Notes: generated by a model from the letters alone, not told the origin. DNA of 64,000 nucleotides from CALUTH01 sp964452495 (GCA_964452495.1 CAYVMC010000002.1:83864-147863); one strand, 5' to 3'; shown: positions 9,037 through 18,290, counted from the stretch's first letter. Program-made: numbers and translations.

Positions 9037-9483
9037 ATGAATAGAAAAGTCATTTCAAATAATAGAAAAGCATTCCATGACTATATTATTTCCGAAAAAT
9101 ATATCGCAGGAATTGTTCTTACCGGTACAGAAATAAAATCCATCCGCAGCGGAGGGATTAACTTAAAAGACAGCTTTGCAAAAATTGAGAACGGAGAAAT
9201 ATTTTTGTATAACTCCCATATTTCACCATACAATCAGGGAAACAGGTTTAACCATAAGCCCGACAGGATAAGAAAACTATTATTAAATAAAAAAGAAATT
9301 TTAAAAATTGAAATCAAAATAAAAAAAGACGGCTATACAATTGTACCTTTAGAATTGTTTTTATCAAACGGATTTGCTAAACTAGAATTAGGGCTGGGTA
9401 AAGGTAAAAAATTGTATGACAAACGTGAGTCTCTAATAAAAAAGACACAGGCAAGGGACATTGAACGAAGCATGAAAAGATAA
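9037..9483 (+). CDS. smpB: SsrA-binding protein SmpB
   Basis: SmpB is the tmRNA-binding partner in trans-translation. Family features are NRKAFHDYIISEKYIAGIVLTGTEIKSIR at the N-terminus, INLKDSFAKI, and the basic tail GKKLYDKRESLIKKTQARDIERSMKR. I chose ATG 9037 because the upstream in-frame TTG (9019) overlaps the promoter -10 box. The 148-residue length is typical. The matching tmRNA gene lies at 50849-51251. The start appears leaderless. Confidence 0.95.
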   Translation: MNRKVISNNRKAFHDYIISEKYIAGIVLTGTEIKSIRSGGINLKDSFAKIENGEIFLYNSHISPYNQGNRFNHKPDRIRKLLLNKKEILKIEIKIKKDGYTIVPLELFLSNGFAKLELGLGKGKKLYDKRESLIKKTQARDIERSMKR

Positions 9484-9493
9484 GGAACTTTAA

Positions 9494-10066
9494 ATGTTAT
9501 CCAAAGAGGACATATTAAAAAGACTAAGTGCTGAAAACTACTTTATTGACTTAAAATCTCTTGAGATTTTTATATCCGACTGGAAAATTGATGCTGTTTA
9601 TGAAGATGAAAATGGCATAGAATTTTATGATGATATTTCAGTAAAAAAAATCAGGCGCGGAATATCTTTAAAAGCACAGGGATACCCTGATGAAACTATT
9701 GCTGAAAAATTAGAAAATAAAAAAACTGAAACAGGTATTGAAGTGGTTAACCAATTAACAACAAGAGAACAAGAAGAAACCACAGAGGTACAAATAACAG
9801 AAAAACCGCAAAAATTAAAAAACCTTACACTTGATATAAGCTCTCAAACACTGCAAATGCTTGCAGAAGCAGTTGCAAAAAAAATAAGTGATGATATCAG
9901 AGAATCAGATTTTGCACAAAACCTGATAGAAGCAGGCGGATATAAAAAAGATAATGAAATTCTTTCAAAACAAATAGCAGAGCTGCTTGAAGAAAATAAG
10001 AAACTTGTCCAAAGAATTGAAACATTAGAATCCCCAAAAGGCTTTTGGACTAAATTATTCGGATAA
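9494..10066 (+). CDS. Hypothetical protein with N-terminal MerR-like segment and C-terminal coiled coil
   Basis: I do not recognise this gene. Residues 1-75 have a short helical, possibly MerR/HTH-like pattern (YDDISVKKIRRGISLKAQGYPDETIAEKL). A polar, threonine- and glutamate-rich linker follows, and then a long amphipathic coiled coil (about 140-180), ending with FWTKLFG. It lies 10 bases after smpB and is probably co-transcribed with it. There is no membrane segment or signal peptide. Confidence 0.65.
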   Translation: MLSKEDILKRLSAENYFIDLKSLEIFISDWKIDAVYEDENGIEFYDDISVKKIRRGISLKAQGYPDETIAEKLENKKTETGIEVVNQLTTREQEETTEVQITEKPQKLKNLTLDISSQTLQMLAEAVAKKISDDIRESDFAQNLIEAGGYKKDNEILSKQIAELLEENKKLVQRIETLESPKGFWTKLFG

Positions 10067-10090
10067 TATATTTCCGTAATTTGTTTGATT

Positions 10091-10102
10091 TATAATAGTT
10101 AT
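10091..10102 (+). promoter_or_regulatory. -10 box directly before wecB (leaderless architecture)
   Basis: A perfect TATAAT at 10091-10096 is followed by six bases and then ATG at 10103. No good -35 box is visible at the right distance, and there is no ribosome-binding site. Confidence 0.5.
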
Positions 10103-11212
10103 ATGAAAAATATTGCATTTATATTCGGAACACGACCGGAGGTTATAAAGCTTGCACCAGTAATACTGGAATTAAAAAAATATCCTGAAACTTACAAAGT
10201 AATTATAATCAATACAGAACAACAAAAAGAGCTTTCAAACCAAACATTGGAATATTTCGGACTAAAGTCAGATTACAACCTTGACTCAATGCGGGAAAAC
10301 CAGTCATTAAGCGAAGTACAGTCAAGAATTATGAATGCACTTGAAGAAGTCTATAAAAAAGAAAATATAAATGCAACAATTGTTCAGGGCGATACAATAA
10401 CTGTACTTTGCGGAGCTTTAACTAGTTTTTATCATAAAGTACCGGTATTTCATGTAGAAGCAGGACTTCGTTCCTACGACAAGCACGAGCCGTTCCCCGA
10501 AGAGATAATAAGACAGGTGGTTTCAAGAATAACCGATATGAATTTTGCACCGACAAATGCAAATCGTGAAGCCCTTTTAAAAGAAAATATTAATCCGGAC
10601 ACAATTCATGTCGTCGGGAATACAGTAATAGACGCCCTTTCATGTTTGTCTGAACGTGTTATTGAAGAAAGCCGAAAATTTTTTAAAACAAAAAATATTA
10701 AAACTGATAAACTTGTTTTAATCACAATACACCGCAGGGAAAATCATGGAGAACGCCTTAACAGCATAATAAGAGCTATAACAACTCTGGTCAATGAATA
10801 CCCTGATTTTACATTCGTTATACCTGTACACCCCAATCCAAATGTAAAAACAAAAATAGAAAATGCTTTTAAAGATTATTCAAATATTAGTCTGCTGCCG
10901 CCGCTTGACTATCCTAATCTTGTTTATTTAATGAAACACGCTCATTTAATTCTTTCTGACTCCGGCGGTATACAGGAAGAAGCGCCCTCATTCGGATGTC
11001 CGGTCATTGTATTAAGATATGAAACAGAACGCAAAGAAGGTATTGAAGCCGGTGTATCTATGCTGGTAGGTGCAGATTATGACAAAATTATCACAGAAAG
11101 CAAAAAAGTTCTTTCAAAAACAAAAGCCCAAACCCGTCTTAACATTAAAAATCCTTATGGCGACGGATTTTCAGCTACGCGAATTGAACAATTAATAAGA
11201 ACATTCAAATAA
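10103..11212 (+). CDS. wecB: UDP-N-acetylglucosamine 2-epimerase (non-hydrolysing)
   Basis: This enzyme interconverts UDP-GlcNAc and UDP-ManNAc for surface polysaccharide synthesis. Family motifs are IFGTRPEVIKLAPV at the N-terminus, VQGDTITVL, FHVEAGLRSYDKHEPFPEEIIRQV, TIHRRENHG, and SDSGGIQEEAPSFG with its nucleotide-binding glutamates. The 369-residue length is normal. I chose ATG 10103 because the upstream in-frame ATT-like start would place the -10 box inside the gene. It stands alone, not in a polysaccharide cluster. Confidence 0.93.
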   Translation: MKNIAFIFGTRPEVIKLAPVILELKKYPETYKVIIINTEQQKELSNQTLEYFGLKSDYNLDSMRENQSLSEVQSRIMNALEEVYKKENINATIVQGDTITVLCGALTSFYHKVPVFHVEAGLRSYDKHEPFPEEIIRQVVSRITDMNFAPTNANREALLKENINPDTIHVVGNTVIDALSCLSERVIEESRKFFKTKNIKTDKLVLITIHRRENHGERLNSIIRAITTLVNEYPDFTFVIPVHPNPNVKTKIENAFKDYSNISLLPPLDYPNLVYLMKHAHLILSDSGGIQEEAPSFGCPVIVLRYETERKEGIEAGVSMLVGADYDKIITESKKVLSKTKAQTRLNIKNPYGDGFSATRIEQLIRTFK

Positions 11213-12245
11213 TATTTTGATTAATTGCCTCATTTAAAAGTTTTGTAAGCTGTTTGTAGTGATGTGATGTCACAGCAGCTTCACAGCCTACAGCCTTTAA
11301 ATTACTTAGACTGGACATTATCTGCTCTACTTTGGACTTGTCCGTCCGAACTATAAGTCTGGAAATTAATTTTAAATTTTTAAGAACATTATCTATATTA
11401 ATATTCAAAAGCAAATTCAGGTATGCCCTGTTATCTGCATGATAATTCTTCTCTATCATATGAATTATGACTAATTCATTCAAATCTTTAGTTGAATATT
11501 TGCGAATTAATTTTTGTTCTGTTTTTTTTAACCAGTCAATTGTTTTATTATATTTTATAATATAATCGATACTATTCCCCTCATCAACAAGAAAATTTAT
11601 AAATTTTAATTCTTCTCTTGTTAATGAATCTGATATAAAAATTGGAAACACATTATCTATATAATTCCTTATCTGACAGGCTATTCCTGCAACGGGGCTA
11701 TTAAATATTTGTATCATTTCCATAGATATTTTATTATTTTCTCTTAGAGTAAAAAGCTGATTATAGACCTGTATAAATTCTTTTCGCTCAATAGGGAAAA
11801 GGTTATTGATAAAAGTCTGATATTTAATTAAATACTTATTTATTTTATCTGAACATTTTAGATCTCTGATAATAGTTTTAATATTTTCTTCCTGATTATC
11901 CTGTTTAAGTTTATAAATATCAAAATAGAAATAACAAAGTTCTTCAGGACACTCAAATCCAATTTGCAGTGCAGATTTTCTATACCTGCAATAGCGCTTG
12001 TTTTGTTTTGATGCAATATTAAAAATCTCTTGCTTGTATTTTTTATCTTTAAATTTTACAAACCCGTAATAATACGAACTGCGCAAAAGATTTTCTAACG
12101 AAAATACTTCAAACTTTTCCATTAATGCTCTGTTTACAAAGTCTTTGGTAGTTGCATTTTTGTATTTTAAATAAACAGATTTGTCAGCTGACAAACGATG
12201 CAGTCTTGTTTTTTCATCTTCACTCAAAATAATTATTTTTTTCAT
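11205..12245 (-). CDS. Hypothetical protein, helical, soluble
   Basis: I do not recognise this gene. The 346 residues are rich in lysine, isoleucine and asparagine, predicted helical throughout, with no signal peptide or transmembrane helix. The N-terminus (KKIIILSEDEKTRLHRLSAD, then KNATTKDFVNRAL) resembles plasmid or phage DNA-associated proteins only vaguely. It overlaps the end of wecB by 8 bases on the opposite strand. AT content is higher than in neighbouring metabolic genes, which hints at a lineage-specific or acquired gene. Confidence 0.6.
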   Translation of the reverse strand: MKKIIILSEDEKTRLHRLSADKSVYLKYKNATTKDFVNRALMEKFEVFSLENLLRSSYYYGFVKFKDKKYKQEIFNIASKQNKRYCRYRKSALQIGFECPEELCYFYFDIYKLKQDNQEENIKTIIRDLKCSDKINKYLIKYQTFINNLFPIERKEFIQVYNQLFTLRENNKISMEMIQIFNSPVAGIACQIRNYIDNVFPIFISDSLTREELKFINFLVDEGNSIDYIIKYNKTIDWLKKTEQKLIRKYSTKDLNELVIIHMIEKNYHADNRAYLNLLLNINIDNVLKNLKLISRLIVRTDKSKVEQIMSSLSNLKAVGCEAAVTSHHYKQLTKLLNEAINQNII

Positions 12246-12447
12246 ACTTACCGTCTTTCTGTATAAGGTTGTGCATTTTTACAATGTATATTTTCTAAAA
12301 ATTACATTTTTCAACTCTATAATAGAATAAATTGCATATAACTATTTTTCCATTACCCAACAAGGCAATTGTCAAAATTAATTTATGATGTATAAGATTA
12401 ATTCTATCGGGGAATTTGAAACCTGCTGTTTGATACAAAATATAAAT

Positions 12448-13809
12448 ATGAAAATTGTTATAATAGGTGCTGTAGCTGCCGGTGCAAAGGCTGCAGCAAA
12501 GACAAAAAGACTCATGCCTGATGCAGAAGTCATTATATACACTCAGGAGGAATATGTTTCATATTCAGCATGCGGTTTGCCTTATTATATCGAAGGTAAT
12601 TTTGAGGATGTAAAAAAACTTATAGTACGTACTATACCTGAGTTTGAAAGTAAGGGGATAAAAATTTTTAATTTTCACCGTGTTCTGAAAATCACCCCCC
12701 AAAATAAGACTATAAAGGTTGTAAATTTAAAAAATAATGAAACATTTGACACAAACTACGACAAACTTTTAATAGCAACCGGTGCAATGCCTTTTATACC
12801 AAATATTCAGAATGTTAATCTTGAAGGAATATACTCACTTAAAACAATTAATGACGGTATAAACATCAGAAATGCGATGCTCAAATCAAAGCATGCACTA
12901 ATAATCGGCGGCGGATATATAGGTCTGGAATTACTAGAAGGGTTCATGCACAATGGACTTAATACCACACTTATTGAAAAAAATTTTAGTATCATGAACT
13001 CTTTTGATGAAGATATGGCATCTTTAATTTCTGCTTATATTCTAAAAACATTCGGAGATAAGATTAATATTATTACGTCAGCAAACATTACCGAATTTAC
13101 AGGAGATGGAAAAGTCAACGGTGTCAAACTTGATAATGGGAAAGTTATAAGTGCCGACATGGCAGTAATATGCAGCGGAGTTACACCGGTGATTGATATT
13201 GCACGTAATGCGGGAGTAGAACTCGGACACACCGGAGCAATAAAAGTGAACAGCCGCATGCTTACCAGTATCCCTGATATCTATGCTGCAGGCGACTGCT
13301 GCGAAAAAATTAATATGATTTCAAATACACCTATGTGGGTGCCGTTAGGTTCTACTGCAAATAAAGAAGGACGCTGTGCTGCGCTTAATATGTGCGGAAC
13401 GGTTGACGATTTTGAAGGCATTTTAGGTTCTGCAGTTACAAGGTTTATGGATATGACTATTTCCAGAACCGGATTGAGTACAAAACTTGCAGAGAGTTTA
13501 GGCTACGATGTGGTAAGTGCAATAATTACCAAAAGGGATAAAGCCGGTTACATGCCTCAGGTTGGCTACGTAACCTTAAAACTTATAGCAGACAGACGTT
13601 CCCATAAACTGCTGGGCGCACAATCCGTAGGTTCTGGTGATGCTGACAAAAGAATAAATACACTCTCAACCGGACTTATAAGAGGCATGACCGTTGAAGA
13701 ATTAAATGATGCAGATATGACCTACGCTCCTCCATACTCAACCAGTATTGACCCTCTGCTTGATGCCGCACGAGTTTTAAGAGATAAATTATCTTGCGGT
13801 AACGCATAA
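12448..13809 (+). CDS. CoA-disulfide reductase / NADH oxidase-like flavoprotein
   Basis: This is a FAD- and NAD(P)H-dependent pyridine nucleotide-disulfide oxidoreductase. It has an N-terminal FAD dinucleotide-binding motif (IGAVAAGAKAAAKTKR) and a single redox cysteine in SYSACGLPYYIEG, as in CoA-disulfide reductases and Nox. The second Rossmann motif is IIGGGYIGLELLEG, followed by the FAD motif DIYAAGDCC. ATG 12448 aligns with the family start; an upstream in-frame ATG at 12385 would add 21 unlike residues. The substrate (CoA disulfide, oxygen or persulfide) is not decidable. It lies upstream of cysK-cysE and may share a thiol-related role. Confidence 0.82.
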   Translation: MKIVIIGAVAAGAKAAAKTKRLMPDAEVIIYTQEEYVSYSACGLPYYIEGNFEDVKKLIVRTIPEFESKGIKIFNFHRVLKITPQNKTIKVVNLKNNETFDTNYDKLLIATGAMPFIPNIQNVNLEGIYSLKTINDGINIRNAMLKSKHALIIGGGYIGLELLEGFMHNGLNTTLIEKNFSIMNSFDEDMASLISAYILKTFGDKINIITSANITEFTGDGKVNGVKLDNGKVISADMAVICSGVTPVIDIARNAGVELGHTGAIKVNSRMLTSIPDIYAAGDCCEKINMISNTPMWVPLGSTANKEGRCAALNMCGTVDDFEGILGSAVTRFMDMTISRTGLSTKLAESLGYDVVSAIITKRDKAGYMPQVGYVTLKLIADRRSHKLLGAQSVGSGDADKRINTLSTGLIRGMTVEELNDADMTYAPPYSTSIDPLLDAARVLRDKLSCGNA

Positions 13810-13850
13810 TAGAGTGTTATAATCAGGAAGTACAGGAACGAGGATTTATT

Positions 13851-14741
13851 GTGATTTTTAGTAATATAACAGAATTAATAGGTAATACCCCTATTGTCAA
13901 ATATAATAGTCACATTCTTTTGAAACTTGAATTTTTTAATCCGTCCGGTTCAGTCAAAGACCGTGCAGCTTTTTATATGATAAAAAAAGCACAGGAAAAG
14001 GGATTAATCAACGACCAAACAGTAATTATTGAACCTACAAGCGGCAATACCGGTATTGGACTTGCGATGTGCTGTGCAGCTTTAGGACTTAAATTAATTG
14101 TAGTAATGCCCGAAAATATGACAGAAGAGCGAAAAAAAATGATTAAGGCATTTGGTGCAAAACTCTTATTAACCCCCGCACAGGAAGGAATGCAAGGTGC
14201 CGTAAACAAAGCAAAAGAATTACATAAAGAATATCAAAACAGTTTTATACCAATGCAATTTTCTAACCCTGACAATACTCTTGCCCATATAGAAGGCACC
14301 GCAGAAGAAATATGGAAACAGACCGAAGGGAAAATTGATATATTTGCGGCAGGAATAGGCAGCAGCGGAACAGTTTCAGGAGTCGGGAGAAAATTAAAGC
14401 AGTACAATCCTGAGATTAAAATCTACGGAGTTGAGCCATCAGAAAGCCCTCTCATTTCCAGAGGAACTGCAGGATTGCACAAAATTCAGGGCATAGGAGC
14501 AAACTTCATTCCGGAACTGTATGATAAAAACATTACAGACGGAATACTGACAATAGAAGGAGATTTAGCAATAAAAGAAGCTAGAGATCTTGCAAAAACA
14601 AAAGGAATTCTTGGCGGAATATCTGCAGGCGCAAACCTTGCGGCAGCAAAACAGCTTGCACTCACATATCCTGAAAAAACTATTGTTACAATCATTCCCG
14701 ATTTTGGCGAACGGTATTTATCAGGAGAACTTTTCCAATGA
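13851..14741 (+). CDS. cysK: Cysteine synthase A (O-acetylserine sulfhydrylase)
   Basis: This PLP enzyme makes cysteine from O-acetylserine and sulfide. The PLP lysine lies in NPSGSVKDRAAFYMI, the substrate loop is TSGNTGIG, and the phosphate loop is AGIGSSGTVSGVG. At 296 residues it is of usual length. It starts with GTG after a GAGGA site. Its stop overlaps the ATG of cysE (ATGA), which fits the known CysK-CysE cysteine synthase complex. Confidence 0.94.
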   Translation: MIFSNITELIGNTPIVKYNSHILLKLEFFNPSGSVKDRAAFYMIKKAQEKGLINDQTVIIEPTSGNTGIGLAMCCAALGLKLIVVMPENMTEERKKMIKAFGAKLLLTPAQEGMQGAVNKAKELHKEYQNSFIPMQFSNPDNTLAHIEGTAEEIWKQTEGKIDIFAAGIGSSGTVSGVGRKLKQYNPEIKIYGVEPSESPLISRGTAGLHKIQGIGANFIPELYDKNITDGILTIEGDLAIKEARDLAKTKGILGGISAGANLAAAKQLALTYPEKTIVTIIPDFGERYLSGELFQ

Positions 14742-15409
14742 TAAAAAAAGTAAAAGACCTTACAAAACGTGGTATTGAACGTGTAAAAGAAGATGTGCAG
14801 GTAATATATGACAAAGACCCTGCTGCACGGAATATTCTTGAAGTAATATTTTGTTATCCGGGGCTTCATGCACTTATTGCATACAGAATAGCGCACAAGT
14901 TATGGTGTTGGAAAGTCCCTTTTATACCAAGATTTATGACCTATTTAACAAGAATAATTACAGGCATAGAAATACACCCCGGGGCAAAGATAGGCAAAAG
15001 ATTTTTCATAGACCACGGAGAAGGAGTTGTAATAGGAGAAACTGCTGTTATAGGTGATGATGTTTTAATCTACCAGCAGGTAACGCTGGGCGGAACAGGA
15101 AAAGACGAGGTTAAACGTCACCCGACCATCGGAAATGGAGTAATAGTAGGTGCGGGAGCAAAAGTTCTAGGTAATATTGAAGTTGGCGATTATGTCAGAA
15201 TAGGTGCCGGTTCGGTTGTGGTCAACAACGTACCTAAATACTGTACTGTAATCGGAGTTCCGGGCAGAGTCGTAAAACAAAAATTTTACAATGCTGACGG
15301 GGTTCTTATGCACAACCGCATCCCTGACCCTGTGACCTGCGAACTTAAAAGGACAAAATATGAACTCCTTGAACTTAAAGAAAAAGTTGATAAACTTGAA
15401 AACAAGTAG
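14738..15409 (+). CDS. cysE: Serine O-acetyltransferase
   Basis: This enzyme acetylates serine to O-acetylserine, the substrate of the overlapping cysK. The C-terminal half is a left-handed beta helix of hexapeptide repeats (GAKIGKRFFIDHGEGVVIGETAVIGDD pattern, residues about 85-165), with the catalytic-type histidine in IDHGEG. A helical N-terminal domain and a C-terminal coiled tail are also present. The 223-residue length matches the short EpsC/CysE class. Confidence 0.93.
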   Translation: MIKKVKDLTKRGIERVKEDVQVIYDKDPAARNILEVIFCYPGLHALIAYRIAHKLWCWKVPFIPRFMTYLTRIITGIEIHPGAKIGKRFFIDHGEGVVIGETAVIGDDVLIYQQVTLGGTGKDEVKRHPTIGNGVIVGAGAKVLGNIEVGDYVRIGAGSVVVNNVPKYCTVIGVPGRVVKQKFYNADGVLMHNRIPDPVTCELKRTKYELLELKEKVDKLENK

Positions 15410-15426
15410 ATAATGGGAAATAAGTA

Positions 15427-15885
15427 CTACACTTCAACGTCAATATCTTTCATCTGCTTTAAGTGCCAGATTAATCCATCCAGTGCATACTCATAGCTTT
15501 TTCTGCCAAAGCCTGCTACTTGAGCTATGGATACACCTGATATCATTGAAATATGTCTGAATTCCTCACGTGAATGAATATTAGTCATATGAACTTCAAC
15601 CGTCGGAATATTAACCGCTGCAATTGCATCTCTTATTGCGACACTTGTATGTGTAAATCCTCCCGCATTAATGATTATGCCATCACAATTACCCATTGCT
15701 GAATGAATTTTATCAATAATTTCACCTTCATGATTACTTTGATAACATTCAAGTTTTACCCCTTCACGAGAAGCAGTTTTTACCAAATCCTCCTCAATAT
15801 CAGCCAGTGTTGTATGACCGTATTTTTGCGGTTCTCTTACTCCTAAAAGATTCAAATTAGGTCCGTTTATTAAAAGCAGCTTCAT
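15427..15885 (-). CDS. aroQ: 3-dehydroquinate dehydratase, type II
   Basis: This enzyme catalyses the third step of the shikimate pathway. Type II motifs are LLINGPNLNLLGVREPQKYG (with the catalytic tyrosine), NAGGFTHTSVAIRDA, and EVHMTNIHSREEFRH with the catalytic histidine. The 152-residue length is normal. An AAGGAAG site precedes ATG. It is convergent with cysE. Confidence 0.94.
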   Translation of the reverse strand: MKLLLINGPNLNLLGVREPQKYGHTTLADIEEDLVKTASREGVKLECYQSNHEGEIIDKIHSAMGNCDGIIINAGGFTHTSVAIRDAIAAVNIPTVEVHMTNIHSREEFRHISMISGVSIAQVAGFGRKSYEYALDGLIWHLKQMKDIDVEV

Positions 15886-15968
15886 CCTGTATACTTCCTT
15901 ATTATTTTGTGTTTATTGCAAATTTATTATACAATATAACCGTATAGTTGAAAAGTAAGGATATTTAT

Positions 15969-16277
15969 ATGAGATGGTACGATAATGACCCGATTTTAAA
16001 AGAAGCACTAGAACTTTTAAAACTTCAGCCGGAGGAAACAAAAAACGAGGCTGCCAATTTTATGCTAAAACTGCAGGAAGAAGTTGCAGGCGAGGTAATT
16101 GAACGGGTTTATGAAATTATGAATACATATCAGGGGAAAGGAAACCGCTGGTACGACAATGACCCTGTTATGATGAAGGGTATTGAATTATTAAGAAACG
16201 CACCGCCCAAAACACAGCGTATAGCGGCTCTAAAACTCCTTATTGCTCTTGAACAAAACAGTTTTGATGAAGTATAA
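15969..16277 (+). CDS. Small hypothetical protein with a repeated RWYDNDP motif
   Basis: I do not recognise this family. The 102 residues consist of two similar helical modules, each beginning RWYDNDP (residues 2-8 and about 60-66), followed by an IELLR/LELLK helix. I chose ATG 15969 because a TAAGGA site precedes it and the upstream TTG adds an unlike extension. It ends 3 bases before folE2, so the two are probably co-transcribed. Confidence 0.7.
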   Translation: MRWYDNDPILKEALELLKLQPEETKNEAANFMLKLQEEVAGEVIERVYEIMNTYQGKGNRWYDNDPVMMKGIELLRNAPPKTQRIAALKLLIALEQNSFDEV

Positions 16278-16280
16278 ACT

Positions 16281-17072
16281 ATGAAAGACGTACAAAATCT
16301 GACAGATGACAGGGGAGTAACTATCCAGAAGGTAGGAATAAAAAATCTGGACTTCCCGCTTATTATACAGAGAAAAGACAAAGATAATATTGTAGTTTCC
16401 GCAAAAGTTACAGCCGGAGTATCACTGCCGGCGCATTACAAAGGCACCCACATGTCTCGCTTTGTCGAAATTCTAAACGATTGGCGCAACAAAAAATTAA
16501 TCGGTGTCGATATTCAAGGCTGTGTTCAAGCAATGGTTGAACATCTTAACGCAAAAAGCGGGTATTTAAAATTTAAGTTTAAATACTTTATAGATAAAAA
16601 ATCGCCTGTAACAGGTATCAGCGCACCCTTGTGTTATGATTGCTCATTTGAAGGTATACTTGAAAATTACGGAGAAGAGGATGAAAATTATACTTTTTAT
16701 CTGGGGGTAAAAGTTCCGGTAACAACCCTTTGTCCCTGTTCAAAAGAGATTTCAGACTACGGGGCTCACAACCAGAGAGCTGTTGTAAAGGTAAAACTCA
16801 CATACGACCCTGACGAACACATCTGGATAGAAGATTTAATAAAAACCATAGAGGGCTGTGCTTCTTGTGAACTTTATCCGCTGCTCAAGCGTGAGGATGA
16901 AAAATTTGTAACAGAAAAAGCCTACAATAACCCTAAATTTGTTGAAGATATACTACGTGATGTAGTACTGCAGCTGCGAAATAACGATATCATAGACCGA
17001 TTTGAAGTTGAATGTGAAGCATTTGAAAGTATTCATAACCATTCAGCGTGGGCTTATCAAGCAGAGGGATAA
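16281..17072 (+). CDS. folE2: GTP cyclohydrolase FolE2 (type IB)
   Basis: This enzyme converts GTP to 7,8-dihydroneopterin triphosphate for folate or queuosine synthesis; type IB enzymes can use metals other than zinc. Family motifs are GVSLPAHYKGTHMSRFVE, VPVTTLCPCSKEISDYGAHNQR (metal-binding cysteine) and the C-terminal VECEAFESIHNHSAWA. The 263-residue length is normal. A queuosine-pathway gene, queH, is at 36615-37157, so FolE2 may feed it. Confidence 0.94.
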   Translation: MKDVQNLTDDRGVTIQKVGIKNLDFPLIIQRKDKDNIVVSAKVTAGVSLPAHYKGTHMSRFVEILNDWRNKKLIGVDIQGCVQAMVEHLNAKSGYLKFKFKYFIDKKSPVTGISAPLCYDCSFEGILENYGEEDENYTFYLGVKVPVTTLCPCSKEISDYGAHNQRAVVKVKLTYDPDEHIWIEDLIKTIEGCASCELYPLLKREDEKFVTEKAYNNPKFVEDILRDVVLQLRNNDIIDRFEVECEAFESIHNHSAWAYQAEG

Positions 17073-17171
17073 TCTCAATGACTTCCCCGCCCTTTGAAAA
17101 TCAGTATTGCAATCTGCAATGAAGCTTATATTTTGGACAAATCCCCTCTTTGCCGGAGAACTCCACTGCTA

Positions 17172-17984
17172 TTAACCTTTACCAAGGGCTTCGGCTTTTT
17201 CAGTCGTTTGTTTTATCAACTCTGCAAAAATTTCATCAGAGTGGATTTTATTCATATAATCAACACCTACTGCAGTACAACCGCCTTTTGTTGCTACATT
17301 TGCAATCAATGTTTCAACCGAAACATCAGACTGTTCAATCATCTTAGCAGAACCTGCAGCTGTTTTTAGTGCAAACACAAGAGCCTTATCATATTCCAAA
17401 CCCAATTTTTCCGCTCCAAGTGCCATTTCATTAATTATCTTATAAAAGAAAGCAGGTCCGGAACCGGAGAGAGCAGTAACTACATCAATCTGGCTTTCAT
17501 CAATATCGATACATGCGCCAATATTTTTAAGCAAAGAAATCACTTCACTAAGCTGTAATAAGCTTGCATATTTACCCTTTGCAATTCCAAACACTCCCTC
17601 CCCGATTAGAGCCGGAGTATTAGGCATAACTCTGATTACGGAAACTTGCCCGCCTGCAGCATCTTCTATCTGTGCAGTTGTAATCCCTGCGGCAACAGAA
17701 ACAAGGATTTTGTTTGTATTAACTATTTCATCTTTTATATTTCTCACACAATCCAAAACATACTGTGGTTTTAAAGCCATAAAAATCATATCAGAAGTTT
17801 TTGCTGTTTCTTTTGCATCAGTTGTTACAACTATCCCGAGGCGTTTTGAAGCACCGGCAGCAAGTTCTTCAGTGGCTTCCACGCCGGCTATATTTGTAAA
17901 ACCAGACCTTAAAGCACCGGAAACTATTGCACTGCCCATTTTTCCGCAGCCTATAAATCCTATTTTATTAATATTACTTAACAT
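17172..17984 (-). CDS. proC: Pyrroline-5-carboxylate reductase
   Basis: This enzyme performs the last step of proline synthesis. The NAD(P)H-binding motif is IGFIGCGKMGSAIVSGAL at the N-terminus, followed by MALKPQYV, RVMPNTPALIGEG, and the C-terminal ALSGSGPAFFY and KGGCTAVGVDYM. The 270-residue length is typical. A strong GGAGGGAGAAGG ribosome-binding site precedes ATG. It is divergent from rpmH across a short promoter region. Confidence 0.94.
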   Translation of the reverse strand: MLSNINKIGFIGCGKMGSAIVSGALRSGFTNIAGVEATEELAAGASKRLGIVVTTDAKETAKTSDMIFMALKPQYVLDCVRNIKDEIVNTNKILVSVAAGITTAQIEDAAGGQVSVIRVMPNTPALIGEGVFGIAKGKYASLLQLSEVISLLKNIGACIDIDESQIDVVTALSGSGPAFFYKIINEMALGAEKLGLEYDKALVFALKTAAGSAKMIEQSDVSVETLIANVATKGGCTAVGVDYMNKIHSDEIFAELIKQTTEKAEALGKG

Positions 17985-18001
17985 ACCTTCTCCCTCCGGT
18001 G

Positions 18002-18030
18002 TTGACTATCTGTAACTTTTTAATTATTAT
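18002..18030 (+). promoter_or_regulatory. Sigma70 promoter of rpmH
   Basis: TTGACT and TATTAT are spaced by 17 bases, 42 bases before the rpmH ATG. Confidence 0.65.
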
Positions 18031-18072
18031 ACTAATATTATAAGAAAAATTAGCTGAAAAGGAAATAGAACA

Positions 18073-18225
18073 ATGAGACGTACACTAGAAGGAACAAAAG
18101 TAAAAAGACAACACGTAAGCGGGTTCCGTGCAAGAATGTCTACACCTGGCGGTCAAGAAGTTTTAAACAGACGCAGAGCAAAGGGCAGACATAAAATTGC
18201 TATCACTGCAAAAGAACGTGCTTAG
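18073..18225 (+). CDS. rpmH: 50S ribosomal protein L34
   Basis: The 50-residue basic protein reads MRRTLEGTKVKRQHVSGF and then RARMSTPGGQEVLNRRRAKGRHKI, matching L34. An AAGGAAA site precedes ATG. The common neighbours rnpA, yidC and dnaA are absent here; yidD is 10 kb away behind flhA. A terminator follows directly. Confidence 0.95.
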   Translation: MRRTLEGTKVKRQHVSGFRARMSTPGGQEVLNRRRAKGRHKIAITAKERA

Positions 18226-18254
18226 TATTTTAATGTTGTTATAAAGAAATATTT

Positions 18255-18290
18255 AAGAGAGACTGATTTATATCAGCCTCTTATTTATTG
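18255..18290 (+). terminator. Terminator after rpmH
   Basis: AAGAG..CTGAT pairs with ATCAG..CTCTT around a short loop, followed by a T-rich run, 30 bases after the rpmH stop. Confidence 0.7.
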
